Below, in pieces: positions 5,843 to 11,829 of a DNA stretch of 12,023 nucleotides. The translations under genes and the position numbers were made by a program. Below the pieces are notes generated by a model. The model saw only the letters and a list, made by a program, of their open reading frames with translations. It did not search any database and was not told where the DNA came from. The stretch covers positions 1 to 12,023 of the forward strand of contig JAHFCV010000039.1 in assembly GCA_023249275.1 (NCBI GenBank), written 5' to 3'. The DNA is from Candidatus Methanoperedens sp. (lineage in GTDB: Archaea; Halobacteriota; Methanosarcinia; Methanosarcinales; Methanoperedenaceae). Position 1 is the first letter of the stretch. Every line of letters begins with the position of its first letter.

Positions 5843-6886
5843 TTACAGCCGCACTCTGCCTATAACAAAAAAACCAGTCCCGTCTCCATAAATCATTTCC
5901 TTTCTCACGCTGTTGGCAAGCCTCACTGCCCGTGAAAGCTGCTGGAGTGAAAAAACGTGCTCCTGCTCGACAGCATGGACAAGATAATCCGAATGTGACA
6001 TGCTGGCAAGGGATTCAAAGTCACCATATACTCTGAAATGCGTTCCGAATTTAAATCCTGTTTTGGGAACAAGTCCGCTATCCCGCAGTTTTTCGTACAC
6101 AGTATATTTTATCATGAAGTCGGATTCGATATTACATGCTATTCCTGAAAACTCATCAAAATTCAGGGTTTCACGATTCCTTTGGATTTCCAGAACCCCC
6201 CTGTTCAAAAGATAACATGACTCAACAAGCGATAACTGCAAGTGCCCCTGATCCATTGGTTTGCCAAAAAATCCTTCTTTATGAAGAACGGCTGAGGTTT
6301 CATCATCCCATACCATAACCCTGTCTTCAAGCAGGCTTGCTGTTGAAAGTTGCTTATCCTGTTTTAATTTCCATGAGCCTGAAGGTACTATCCTTTTCAC
6401 TTCGTAATATGTGAGGTCGCTTTCCTCGTCCACTATGGCAAGTACCAGTCGTTTCTTCAGGTTTTCAACCGTATCAAGATGGGTCTTTAATTCGGAAAGC
6501 AAAAGTGGGCTCCTCTCCGAAGTTACAAATACAAAAAACTCCGCAGGTGTTTTCCCCGGATGCCCTCCGCGGGGATAAACCCTGAAACCCGTAACTGCGG
6601 GCTGGATATAATAGCCGCGTTCCCTCAAATCTTTATAAACGATATACAGTAATTCAAAATTTTTTAATGCGTGAGAGGCTTTCAGGAAAAACTGCTTGAA
6701 ATCAAGCTCTTTTCCTTCAAACTCCACTGTTATCTTTCCAATGTACATGAGATAAGCGCTCTCGGTGAGAGATACTTCAAGCATGTCACCCCTGGGGCGC
6801 CCGTAAAAACTTGTATTATACAATTCCTCAATTGCCCGCTTTTCGATTATTACTATGTTCCCAGTTAATTTCCCTGATAAAGTCAT
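5843..6886 (-). CDS. endA: tRNA-splicing endonuclease EndA, fused two-repeat type
   Basis: EndA cuts bulge-helix-bulge sites in precursor tRNAs to release introns. This 347-residue protein contains two copies of the EndA fold in tandem, the homodimeric alpha2 form known from Archaeoglobus and relatives. The C-terminal copy keeps the catalytic triad: Tyr287 in THFRVYGDF, His298 in SMSHSDYL and Lys329 in NSVRKEM. The N-terminal copy (about residues 1-165) keeps the fold and a FRVYPRGGH loop, but TPAEFF replaces the histidine motif and the lysine motif is gone, so it is structural. Two copies of the protein would assemble the four-fold-unit enzyme. It lies 12 bases downstream of the DUF192 gene and is probably co-transcribed with it. 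Recognition is strong. Confidence 0.93.
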   Translation of the reverse strand: MTLSGKLTGNIVIIEKRAIEELYNTSFYGRPRGDMLEVSLTESAYLMYIGKITVEFEGKELDFKQFFLKASHALKNFELLYIVYKDLRERGYYIQPAVTGFRVYPRGGHPGKTPAEFFVFVTSERSPLLLSELKTHLDTVENLKKRLVLAIVDEESDLTYYEVKRIVPSGSWKLKQDKQLSTASLLEDRVMVWDDETSAVLHKEGFFGKPMDQGHLQLSLVESCYLLNRGVLEIQRNRETLNFDEFSGIACNIESDFMIKYTVYEKLRDSGLVPKTGFKFGTHFRVYGDFESLASMSHSDYLVHAVEQEHVFSLQQLSRAVRLANSVRKEMIYGDGTGFFVIGRVRL

Positions 6887-6898
6887 AATATCCCATTA

Positions 6899-7255
6899 TC
6901 AAATTTCATCAAATTCCATCTTGCCGCCGATAGAAATATTGTATCGTTCGATTGTCCCTGCTTTCATTTCAATAACATACTTGATGCCCTTCATGGCTTT
7001 ATATCCAATCCAGGGATTTAACCGGAAAAGCCCCATGACCTTTTTTTCGTCATCTAAAAAGATGACGTCAATGGGGAAGCGCATAAAGAGCATATGAACA
7101 TTAACATACGACTGTTTTTTCAGTACAAAAATCATGGAATAATCGGAAGGGATATATTTGCGAAACATCAGACCCAGTATCTGGCTTAGTTTAGTTCTTG
7201 CAAATTCGAGGTTTTTCGCTATCTCTACACCATTATATTTTAATACAGAAAGCAT
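6899..7255 (-). CDS. DUF192 family protein
   Basis: A 118-residue protein of the DUF192 family (PF02643), small beta-rich proteins of unknown function. The matching features are FARTKLSQILGLMFRKYIP, then the strand pair VHMLFMRFPIDVIFLDDEKKV, and a C-terminal VIEMKAGTIERYNISIGGKMEF. Members are often secreted or anchored, but here no signal peptide fits the chosen start. An upstream in-frame extension to 7378 would add a hydrophobic stretch, but it runs antisense through the aIF1 gene and lacks promoter support. The start at 7255 has no ribosome site, and a TATA box (7280-7287) lies about 29 bases upstream, as expected for a leaderless message. It heads a probable two-gene operon with endA. 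Confidence 0.8.
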   Translation of the reverse strand: MLSVLKYNGVEIAKNLEFARTKLSQILGLMFRKYIPSDYSMIFVLKKQSYVNVHMLFMRFPIDVIFLDDEKKVMGLFRLNPWIGYKAMKGIKYVIEMKAGTIERYNISIGGKMEFDEI

Positions 7256-7263
7256 CAAGTAGC

Positions 7264-7270
7264 TATATAA
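7264..7270 (+). promoter_or_regulatory. TATA box for aIF1
   Basis: TATATAA predicts transcription starting near 7290-7293, immediately at an ATG at 7291 and about 20 bases before the aIF1 ATG at 7312. It lies between the opposing TATA box and the DUF192 start. Confidence 0.5.
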
Positions 7271-7279
7271 CACTCTTGT

Positions 7280-7287
7280 GTAATATA
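7280..7287 (-). promoter_or_regulatory. TATA box for the DUF192-endA operon
   Basis: Minus-strand TTATATTA is centred about 29 bases upstream of the DUF192 ATG at 7255, matching a leaderless start. It sits between the aIF1 TATA box and the aIF1 start, so the two promoters interlock. Confidence 0.45.
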
Positions 7288-7290
7288 AGA

Positions 7291-7311
7291 ATGGAGGTAT
7301 TAATCCAATAA
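7291..7311 (+). CDS. Possible six-codon upstream ORF abutting aIF1
   Basis: The ATG at 7291 opens MEVLIQ and ends with TAA at 7309-7311, directly joined to the aIF1 ATG at 7312 in the same frame. It overlaps the GGAGGT (7293-7298) that would be the ribosome site for aIF1, 13 bases from that ATG. The predicted transcript starts almost exactly at this ATG, so leaderless initiation here is possible. Chance is also possible. Confidence 0.3.
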   Translation: MEVLIQ

Positions 7312-7620
7312 ATGAGTTCAGAAATGTGTGCAGTATGTGGCTTGCCGAAAGAGCTTTGCATATGCGAAGAAGTGGCAAAAGAACAGCAGAGAATTGTTGT
7401 TAAAGTAGATACGCGAAAGTATAAAAAAGAAGTGACAGTAATAGAGGGTCTTAACCCCGCTGAGATTGATTTACAGGAGTTAGCAACCCACCTGAAATCT
7501 AAATTCGCATGCGGTGGAACGATAAAGGACAACGTTATCGAACTTCAGGGAAACCATAAAAGCCGTATGAAGGATGTTCTTATTAAGAAAGGTTTTTTAC
7601 CGGAACAAATTAAGGTATAA
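7312..7620 (+). CDS. Translation initiation factor aIF1 (SUI1 family)
   Basis: A 102-residue SUI1/eIF1-family protein that binds the small ribosomal subunit and enforces start-codon accuracy. The SUI1 core spans about residues 25-102, with VVKVDTRKYKKEVTVIEGL, LATHLKSKFACGGTIKDN and LQGNHKSRMKDVLIKKGF, all characteristic. The N-terminus carries Cys6, Cys9, Cys16 and Cys18 (CAVCGLPKELCIC), a small zinc-knuckle-like element often seen in archaeal members. The start at 7312 is preceded by GGAGGT, but the 13-base spacing is long and the region between holds a complete six-codon ORF. The promoter is shared divergently with the DUF192-endA operon. Downstream lies a hairpin followed by a T-run. Confidence 0.93.
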   Translation: MSSEMCAVCGLPKELCICEEVAKEQQRIVVKVDTRKYKKEVTVIEGLNPAEIDLQELATHLKSKFACGGTIKDNVIELQGNHKSRMKDVLIKKGFLPEQIKV

Positions 7621-7637
7621 GTCGGGATAAGGTGTCG

Positions 7638-7681
7638 GGCATAAATTGCATATATATTTTATGCCGGTATATTCTTTTTTT
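7638..7681 (+). terminator. Terminator after aIF1
   Basis: GGCATAAA (7638-7645) pairs with TTTATGCC (7658-7665). A T-rich tract follows at 7672-7681 (TTCTTTTTTT). T-runs are the main archaeal termination signal. Confidence 0.55.
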
Positions 7682-7699
7682 AACTCCCAGAAATGAAAT

Positions 7700-7727
7700 C
7701 AGGAAGTGAAACCACTTCCTGAAAAAA
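7700..7727 (-). terminator. Terminator-like hairpin and T-run after mtd
   Basis: On the minus strand, just beyond the mtd stop, is a run of six T (7727-7722), then a perfect hairpin CAGGAAGTG-loop-CACTTCCTG (7721-7700). The T-run precedes the hairpin, unlike bacterial terminators, but suits archaeal T-run termination or 3'-end protection. Confidence 0.5.
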
Positions 7728-7731
7728 TGTT

Positions 7732-8559
7732 TTACTGGGGTTTCTCCAGCAGTTTTGTCTTGGAGAGCAGCCTTCCATCCTTTGCATGGGGCTTCCGCAG
7801 GACTGAGTCGTTTGCCTTCTCCATTTCGCGCGCTTCATCTGCAAGTTTAGCAGCCGCACGCATGGCTTCATGACCCGCTGCTGCTGCGGTAGCAATCTGG
7901 TCAACCTCTTTCAATACAAAGCATGCAGGGAAGTCAATCTCTGCGACCTTGGTGGCTATATGCAAAGCTGCAAGGGCTTTTGCCTTTGCGTACGGGTTTG
8001 CGAATCCTGCGCTTTCCACGCATTTCTCAGGCTTTGCAAGAATCTTGGGGAGCACCAGCGGTTTTGTGCCTGCTGCTACCATGTCGATGACCTTGTCAAT
8101 TTCTGTCTGGACAAGCCTTACCGCGCCGCATACTGACAGTACCTTTAATGCATCGGTGTTGAAAGACGCCATTTCAACACAGTCAAGGAATTCCCTCTTT
8201 GCCCCGATTAAGGGATCAACCGGCAGAATGATGTAACCGAATCCTGCCTGCTCTAATTTTTCCCTGTCCTCTTTCTTTGTTGGACCGTCTGAAACCACTA
8301 TTGTGGGAACGACTTTATAGAGCTCGCGCGCTGCCGTTGGACCCGGTGCGCTTGAATTGGGGCTTATCATCACTACAAAATCAGGCTTCCAGTCCAAAAA
8401 GTATTTTGTGTCCTCAGCCTCGTCTTTTCCCATCTTTGCGCCTGTTCCGAATACCCGTACTGCAATTCCCTCTCTCGCTGCAATCTCATCAAGTAATAAA
8501 TCAATTACCTGTGAGGTGCCCAGATTTCCAAGTTTTATAAATCCTACTTTAACGACCAT
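7732..8559 (-). CDS. mtd: F420-dependent methylene-tetrahydromethanopterin dehydrogenase
   Basis: Mtd catalyses reversible hydride transfer between coenzyme F420 and methenyl/methylene-tetrahydromethanopterin, a central C1 step in methanogenesis and in reverse methanogenesis. The 275-residue length is normal. Recognisable stretches are the N-terminal VKVGFIKLGNLGTSQVIDLL, the acidic GAKMGKDEAED loop, the MISPNSSAPGPTAARE segment, VSDGPTKKEDREKLE and the SFNTDALKVLSVCGAVRLVQ region. The C-terminal half is a helix-rich alanine-heavy segment (DQIATAAAAGHEAMRAAAKL), also typical. GTGAT five bases before the ATG is a good ribosome site. A TATA box (8591-8598) lies upstream. The gene stands alone, not in an operon with other C1 genes, which is usual for mtd. 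Confidence 0.96.
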   Translation of the reverse strand: MVVKVGFIKLGNLGTSQVIDLLLDEIAAREGIAVRVFGTGAKMGKDEAEDTKYFLDWKPDFVVMISPNSSAPGPTAARELYKVVPTIVVSDGPTKKEDREKLEQAGFGYIILPVDPLIGAKREFLDCVEMASFNTDALKVLSVCGAVRLVQTEIDKVIDMVAAGTKPLVLPKILAKPEKCVESAGFANPYAKAKALAALHIATKVAEIDFPACFVLKEVDQIATAAAAGHEAMRAAAKLADEAREMEKANDSVLRKPHAKDGRLLSKTKLLEKPQ

Positions 8560-8590
8560 ATTTGATCACAGGATGAGATTCGCTTGAGTT

Positions 8591-8598
8591 ATTTATAA
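8591..8598 (-). promoter_or_regulatory. TATA box for mtd
   Basis: Minus-strand TTATAAAT lies about 27 bases upstream of a predicted start near 8568. That gives a leader of roughly 10 bases containing the GTGAT ribosome site. Confidence 0.55.
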
Positions 8599-8630
8599 GG
8601 TTTTTGAAATTGTTCTGGTATTTTGGAAGA

Positions 8631-8639
8631 TTATAAAAA
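8631..8639 (+). promoter_or_regulatory. TATA box for the methyltransferase-ribL operon
   Basis: TTATAAAAA predicts a start near 8660, leaving a leader of about 40 bases. A perfect 10-base palindrome, ACTCATGAGT (8647-8656), lies between the box and the predicted start, in a position where a repressor could act. Confidence 0.45.
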
Positions 8640-8669
8640 TTAATAAACTCATGAGTGATTAAGTAAACA

Positions 8670-8697
8670 ACGAACTAATACGAACTCGGTACGAACT
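8670..8697 (+). repeat. Three phased ACGAACT direct repeats
   Basis: ACGAACT occurs at 8670-8676, 8680-8686 and 8691-8697, with start-to-start spacings of 10 and 11 bases, close to one helical turn. All lie downstream of the predicted transcription start and just before the ATG at 8702, which has no ribosome site. They could be a protein-binding array or an RNA element. Confidence 0.7.
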
Positions 8698-8701
8698 CTT
8701 T

Positions 8702-9238
8702 ATGATAAAACCTGACTCAATCCTGGAAATCAGTTGCGGTGGACATTCAAAGCTATACGAGACCAGAGGTAAGGAGTGGAAGCTGTTCGTGGGGATAGAT
8801 ATTAACATGAATCTTTGCAGGCAGGCGAAGAAACAGGGTTTTGAAGTGGTATGCTGCGATGCCTTCAACCTTCCTTTTAAACCCAAATCTTTCCAGGACA
8901 TATATATCCAGTGCTACACGGCGCTTCTTGAAAAAGACGCTTTGAGCGATGCTTTCCAGAAGAGCGATTACGATGAGTTCTGCGAGTTCATGGGACGCGA
9001 GATAGACTATGCGTGGCAGGTGATTGACCAGTTTTACGAGCTGCTGATGGAATGCAAGCAGGCAAGCGACCACATAATATGCCTGCCGTCGTGCAATCTT
9101 GAGATGAACAAGTATCTTGTTAATGCGGTCAAGAATTTGCCGAGTGTCACTATCGATGTGGATTACCCAAAAAATTGGGGTGGGAAGAAGAAAGCATGCG
9201 TTATGTATCTGGATATTGACTGCACCATATACGTTTGA
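8702..9238 (+). CDS. Class I SAM-dependent methyltransferase-like protein
   Basis: A 178-residue protein with a Rossmann-like start. SILEISCGGHSKLYE (about residues 6-20) sits where the SAM-binding glycine motif belongs, followed by VGIDINMNLCRQAKKQGFEVVCCDAFNLPFKPKSFQDIYI, the motif II/III pattern of class I methyltransferases. Motif I is weak: the second and third glycines of DxGxGxG are replaced. The chain is short and the middle (about 80-130) is helical and acidic in place of the usual sheet. It may bind SAM without methylating, or act on an unknown substrate. No clear ribosome site precedes the ATG. The next gene, ribL, begins 35 bases later, suggesting co-transcription. A link to flavin metabolism is speculation. 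Confidence 0.65.
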   Translation: MIKPDSILEISCGGHSKLYETRGKEWKLFVGIDINMNLCRQAKKQGFEVVCCDAFNLPFKPKSFQDIYIQCYTALLEKDALSDAFQKSDYDEFCEFMGREIDYAWQVIDQFYELLMECKQASDHIICLPSCNLEMNKYLVNAVKNLPSVTIDVDYPKNWGGKKKACVMYLDIDCTIYV

Positions 9239-9273
9239 ATTACAAACATTTTTAGCAATTAAGGATAATCCAG

Positions 9274-9699
9274 ATGCCTATGGTCAGAGTCCTCGCAACT
9301 GGTACGTTTGATATCCTTCATCCCGGTCACTTATTGTATCTTTCAGAAGCAAAGGCGCTGGGCGATGAACTCTACGTTATCGTGGCGCGCGACTCGATGG
9401 TGAAGCACAAGCCAAAGCCCATCGTGCCCGAAGAACAGAGGCTTGCCATGGTTGCGGCGCTGCGCATGGTGGATAAGGCAGTACTGGGAAGCGAGAGGGA
9501 TATGTTCGAGCCGCTCCGGGAGATAAAACCTGATATCATAGCGCTTGGTGAAAACCAGCATTTCAATGAAAAGGAACTGGAAGCACAATTAAAAGCCCAC
9601 GGCATAACTGCAAAGGTGGTAAGAATCAGGTCGTTTGAACAGTGCGAGCTTTGCAGCAGCGCGGCGATTATCAGGAAAGTACTGGAGAGGAACAGGTAA
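9274..9699 (+). CDS. ribL: FAD synthase RibL (archaeal FMN adenylyltransferase)
   Basis: RibL transfers AMP from ATP to FMN to make FAD in archaea, a role shown for the Methanocaldococcus homologue MJ1179. The 141-residue protein is a single nucleotidyltransferase domain. GTFDILHPGHLLYLSEAKALG carries the HxGH motif (His16 to His19), then VIVARD, the LRMVDKAVLG strand and KPDIIALGENQ. The C-terminal QCELCSSAAI holds two cysteines (124 and 127) at the site noted as redox-sensitive in RibL, in place of the plain ISSTxI-type motif of related cytidylyltransferases. That favours RibL over a glycerol-3-phosphate cytidylyltransferase. AAGGAT precedes the ATG at 9274; an in-frame ATG at 9280 is an alternative. 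Confidence 0.88.
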   Translation: MPMVRVLATGTFDILHPGHLLYLSEAKALGDELYVIVARDSMVKHKPKPIVPEEQRLAMVAALRMVDKAVLGSERDMFEPLREIKPDIIALGENQHFNEKELEAQLKAHGITAKVVRIRSFEQCELCSSAAIIRKVLERNR

Positions 9700-9727
9700 C
9701 ATAATAACTAAAAATAAGAAAGATAGC

Positions 9728-10063
9728 ATGCGGATAATTGATTCTCAAGACACTCCCAAGGGCAAATATATAGTAGCGGAAGCTGAAAATAAGCTAATTC
9801 ATATAATATTCACGTGGCATTCTATGGATTCTATAGAGGATTATGGAATAAAACTTGAAGATATTCTTCATTATTTATTGTATCCGGAAGAAGTGATCAT
9901 AGGGCATGGGAATAGGTTCATTGCTCATCGAAAATTGAATAACCATCTTGCCAGAGTAGTGTATGAATACGAAACGAATAAAGTGGTTGTGGTAACTTTT
10001 TATATTAGCTATGTTAATAGATACTTTAGAGGCGGCATATATGAAGATAAAATACTATCCTGA
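9728..10063 (+). CDS. DUF4258-like protein, possible toxin of a TA pair
   Basis: A 111-residue protein. The core reads HIIFTWHSMDSIEDYGIKLEDI, then YPEEVIIGHGNRFIAHRKL, NHLARVVYEYETNKVVVVTFYIS and a C-terminal NRYFRG. This arrangement (an FTxHAxxRxxxRGI-like helix, a short strand pair, then a V-V-V-V-TFY strand and a terminal YxxG) matches DUF4258, a small RelE/BrnT-like fold found beside DUF2283 genes. The start at 9728 is chosen over the longer frame that would overlap ribL. A ribosome site is weak. Its last 23 bases overlap the DUF2283 gene. Toxin activity is inferred from family and context only; the usual arginines are partly replaced (Ser, Asp), so activity may be weak or lost. Confidence 0.7.
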   Translation: MRIIDSQDTPKGKYIVAEAENKLIHIIFTWHSMDSIEDYGIKLEDILHYLLYPEEVIIGHGNRFIAHRKLNNHLARVVYEYETNKVVVVTFYISYVNRYFRGGIYEDKILS

Positions 10064-10262
10064 TGCTGATGCACTTGTTCTAAGACTCATGGATGAAAAG
10101 CCTGACCATGGAGAACAGGTAGGCGACGAGATGATTCTACATTACACTAAGGATAATAAACTGGTAAAAATCGAAATACTGGATGCTTCTAAAACCGTTA
10201 TGGATTTTCTTAATCCAATACTCAGCCAAAAGCCTATAAAAGCTGCCAAGGCAGTAGCTTAG
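10041..10262 (+). CDS. DUF2283 family protein, possible antitoxin partner
   Basis: A 73-residue protein beginning MKIKYYPDADALVLRLMDEKP, the signature opening of DUF2283 (MKIxYDxExDALYIxL). It continues with DEMILHYTKDNKLVKIEILDASK, again family-typical. The start at 10041 is preceded by GAGGCGG and gives the family N-terminus; an upstream ATG at 10011 would add ten residues that do not fit. It overlaps the DUF4258-like gene by 23 bases, so the two are translationally coupled. DUF2283 proteins are widely found beside DUF4258 and are suspected antitoxins; that is inference. It ends 4 bases from the convergent aminotransferase gene. Confidence 0.82.
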   Translation: MKIKYYPDADALVLRLMDEKPDHGEQVGDEMILHYTKDNKLVKIEILDASKTVMDFLNPILSQKPIKAAKAVA

Positions 10263-10266
10263 ACTA

Positions 10267-11406
10267 CTACAAAACCGCTTCCATCCGCCTGAGAGCCTCT
10301 TTGATGCGCTCCTGCGATGTGGCGTATGAAATCCTGATAAAATCATATCCCGCCTCACCGAATGCTGCGCCCGGCGTGGTGGCAACGAGTGCTTTGTTAA
10401 GTAAAAGTTCAGCAACCTTTTCCCCGCTTCCGTATTCGCTCACGTCAGCAAAAGCATAGAAAGCGCCGTCTGGCATGGCACATTTGATGCCGAGTTTATT
10501 CAATCCTTTGACGAGCAAATCCCTTCGTACCCTGAATTCCCGAACCATATCTGTGATACAGGTCTGGTCGCCCTGGAGCGCTGTTAAACCGGCATACTGC
10601 ACGAATGAAGTAGCCTGGCTCACGGAATGCGAATGAAGCTTGAGCATCTGTTCATAGACTTCCTTTGGCGCATACACATATCCCAGGCGCCATCCTGTCA
10701 TTGCGTATGCTTTTGAGAATCCGTTGACCGTGATTGTTAAGTCCTGCATCCCATCCAGAGAGCCGATGCTTATGTGTTTTTTGTCGTAGATGATTTTCTC
10801 GTATATCTCGTCAGAGAGCACCTTGATGTTCTTATCAACTGCCATGTCTGCAATCTCTTTCATGGTATCTTTGCCGTACACTCCGCCTGTAGGATTGCAC
10901 GGGCTGTTTATTACAATGAGTTTTGTCTTTTTTGTGATGTATTCGGATAATCCTGAAGGTGTGAACCCGTTTTCCCGGTTTGTAGGCGCCCAGACGGCTT
11001 TTGCGCCAGCAAGTTTAATACATGGTTCATAGGAGACCCATGCAGGGTCAAACAGTATCGCTTCATCGCCTTCCTCAAGCACGGACAGGATGACCTCAAA
11101 TATAGCCTGCTTGGCGCCCGGGGTCACGATGATATTGCCCGGCTTTGCATCGATTTTGTTCTCTTTTTTCAATTTTTCGGCTATAGCCCGCCGCAGTTCC
11201 GGGATTCCGGGGGAGGGAGTATAATGAGTATCTCCGCGGTCAAGTGAAGCCTTTGCAGCATCGGTGATATGTCTTGGTGTTGCAAAATCAGGTTCTCCGA
11301 GGCTGAAGCTTATTATGTCCTTGCCCTGGCTTTTTAATTCACTCGCAAGATTTGATATCCGGAGCGTTGCAGACTCTGTGATATTTTGCAGTCGTTTTGC
11401 AGTCAT
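10267..11406 (-). CDS. Aspartate/aromatic-type aminotransferase, class I/II (PLP-dependent)
   Basis: A 379-residue fold-type I aminotransferase. The PLP lysine is Lys232 in GFSKAYAMTGWRLGY. Supporting residues are Asn171 in INSPCNPTGG, Asp199 in LSDEIYEKIIYD, Arg240 and the substrate-carboxylate Arg358 in FIRISYATS. SLGEPDFATP near residue 35 and TPGAKQAI near 95 are also typical. The closest match by eye is the archaeal AspC group, which transfers amino groups between aspartate or other amino acids and 2-oxoglutarate; exact specificity cannot be read from sequence. A TATA box at 11434-11442 lies about 32 bases from the ATG, giving a leader of only a few bases. It is convergent with the DUF2283 gene. 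Confidence 0.93.
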   Translation of the reverse strand: MTAKRLQNITESATLRISNLASELKSQGKDIISFSLGEPDFATPRHITDAAKASLDRGDTHYTPSPGIPELRRAIAEKLKKENKIDAKPGNIIVTPGAKQAIFEVILSVLEEGDEAILFDPAWVSYEPCIKLAGAKAVWAPTNRENGFTPSGLSEYITKKTKLIVINSPCNPTGGVYGKDTMKEIADMAVDKNIKVLSDEIYEKIIYDKKHISIGSLDGMQDLTITVNGFSKAYAMTGWRLGYVYAPKEVYEQMLKLHSHSVSQATSFVQYAGLTALQGDQTCITDMVREFRVRRDLLVKGLNKLGIKCAMPDGAFYAFADVSEYGSGEKVAELLLNKALVATTPGAAFGEAGYDFIRISYATSQERIKEALRRMEAVL

Positions 11407-11433
11407 AAAGTGTAACTCACAGAGTAATTTTCT

Positions 11434-11442
11434 TATATTTAA
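11434..11442 (-). promoter_or_regulatory. TATA box for the aminotransferase
   Basis: Minus-strand TTAAATATA predicts a start near 11411, five bases before the ATG. A short GTGAGTTACAC imperfect palindrome lies between them. Confidence 0.5.
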
Positions 11443-11459
11443 GCCATTCTAAAGATTTG

Positions 11460-11804
11460 TTATTTGACAAAATCGCTCTCTAGCTTGAGAGAATAGAAAA
11501 ATATCGCTTCGCCTTCCCGTACATCCTTCCAGAGATTTTTGTCCACGCAATCCTCACCCAGTTCCTTGACAAGACCATCGTAGGTGACGGCGGCTATTTT
11601 ATCAATGTTTACAGCGATGCTCTCAAGTTTTCCATTGTTTGCGTTTCTTACCCTGTATACCCCTTTATTGAAGAACTTCGAGGATATCAGCGTGCTTTTG
11701 CCGTGTTCTCTTGCTTCATTTATTTTGAACTCATCCATGTCGAGGATATGTCCGATTCTTTCTATTTCCAGTTTAAATGAAGTTGTGGAGTTCAACAATA
11801 TCAC
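11460..11804 (-). CDS. Unrecognised 114-residue protein
   Basis: I do not recognise this protein. It has no signal peptide or membrane segment and is mixed alpha/beta. It opens with SFKLEIERIGHILDMDEFK, has a central strand region (KGVYRVRNANNGKLESIAVNIDKIAAV), and ends with a helical DKNLWKDVREGEAIFFYSL stretch. The likely start is GTG at 11804. A TATA-like TTAAATAC (11826-11833) sits about 26 bases upstream, so the message may be leaderless. TTG at 11795, with GAGTGAT just before it, is an alternative. It lies 25 bases after the Mut7-C gene on the same strand, and its promoter overlaps that gene's stop codon. Confidence 0.65.
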   Translation of the reverse strand: MILLNSTTSFKLEIERIGHILDMDEFKINEAREHGKSTLISSKFFNKGVYRVRNANNGKLESIAVNIDKIAAVTYDGLVKELGEDCVDKNLWKDVREGEAIFFYSLKLESDFVK

Positions 11805-11829
11805 TCAATAAGTATGTACCTGCGTGTAT

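Noticed and set aside
7048..7067. Perfect 8-base hairpin with AAAA loop inside the DUF192 gene
   Set aside because: It falls in well-matched coding sequence (VIFLDDE region) where codon choice can create it by chance; no flanking signal.
7256..7378. N-terminal extension of the DUF192 protein
   Set aside because: It would add a hydrophobic stretch resembling a signal anchor, but it is antisense to the first part of aIF1 and lies upstream of the TATA box predicted for this gene.
7870..8587. Several plus-strand reading frames opposite mtd
   Set aside because: Shadow frames of a well-conserved gene on the other strand; no independent evidence.
9635..9727. N-terminal extension of the DUF4258-like protein into ribL
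   Set aside because: It would overlap the ribL C-terminus in another frame and does not resemble the family N-terminus; the ATG at 9728 fits better.
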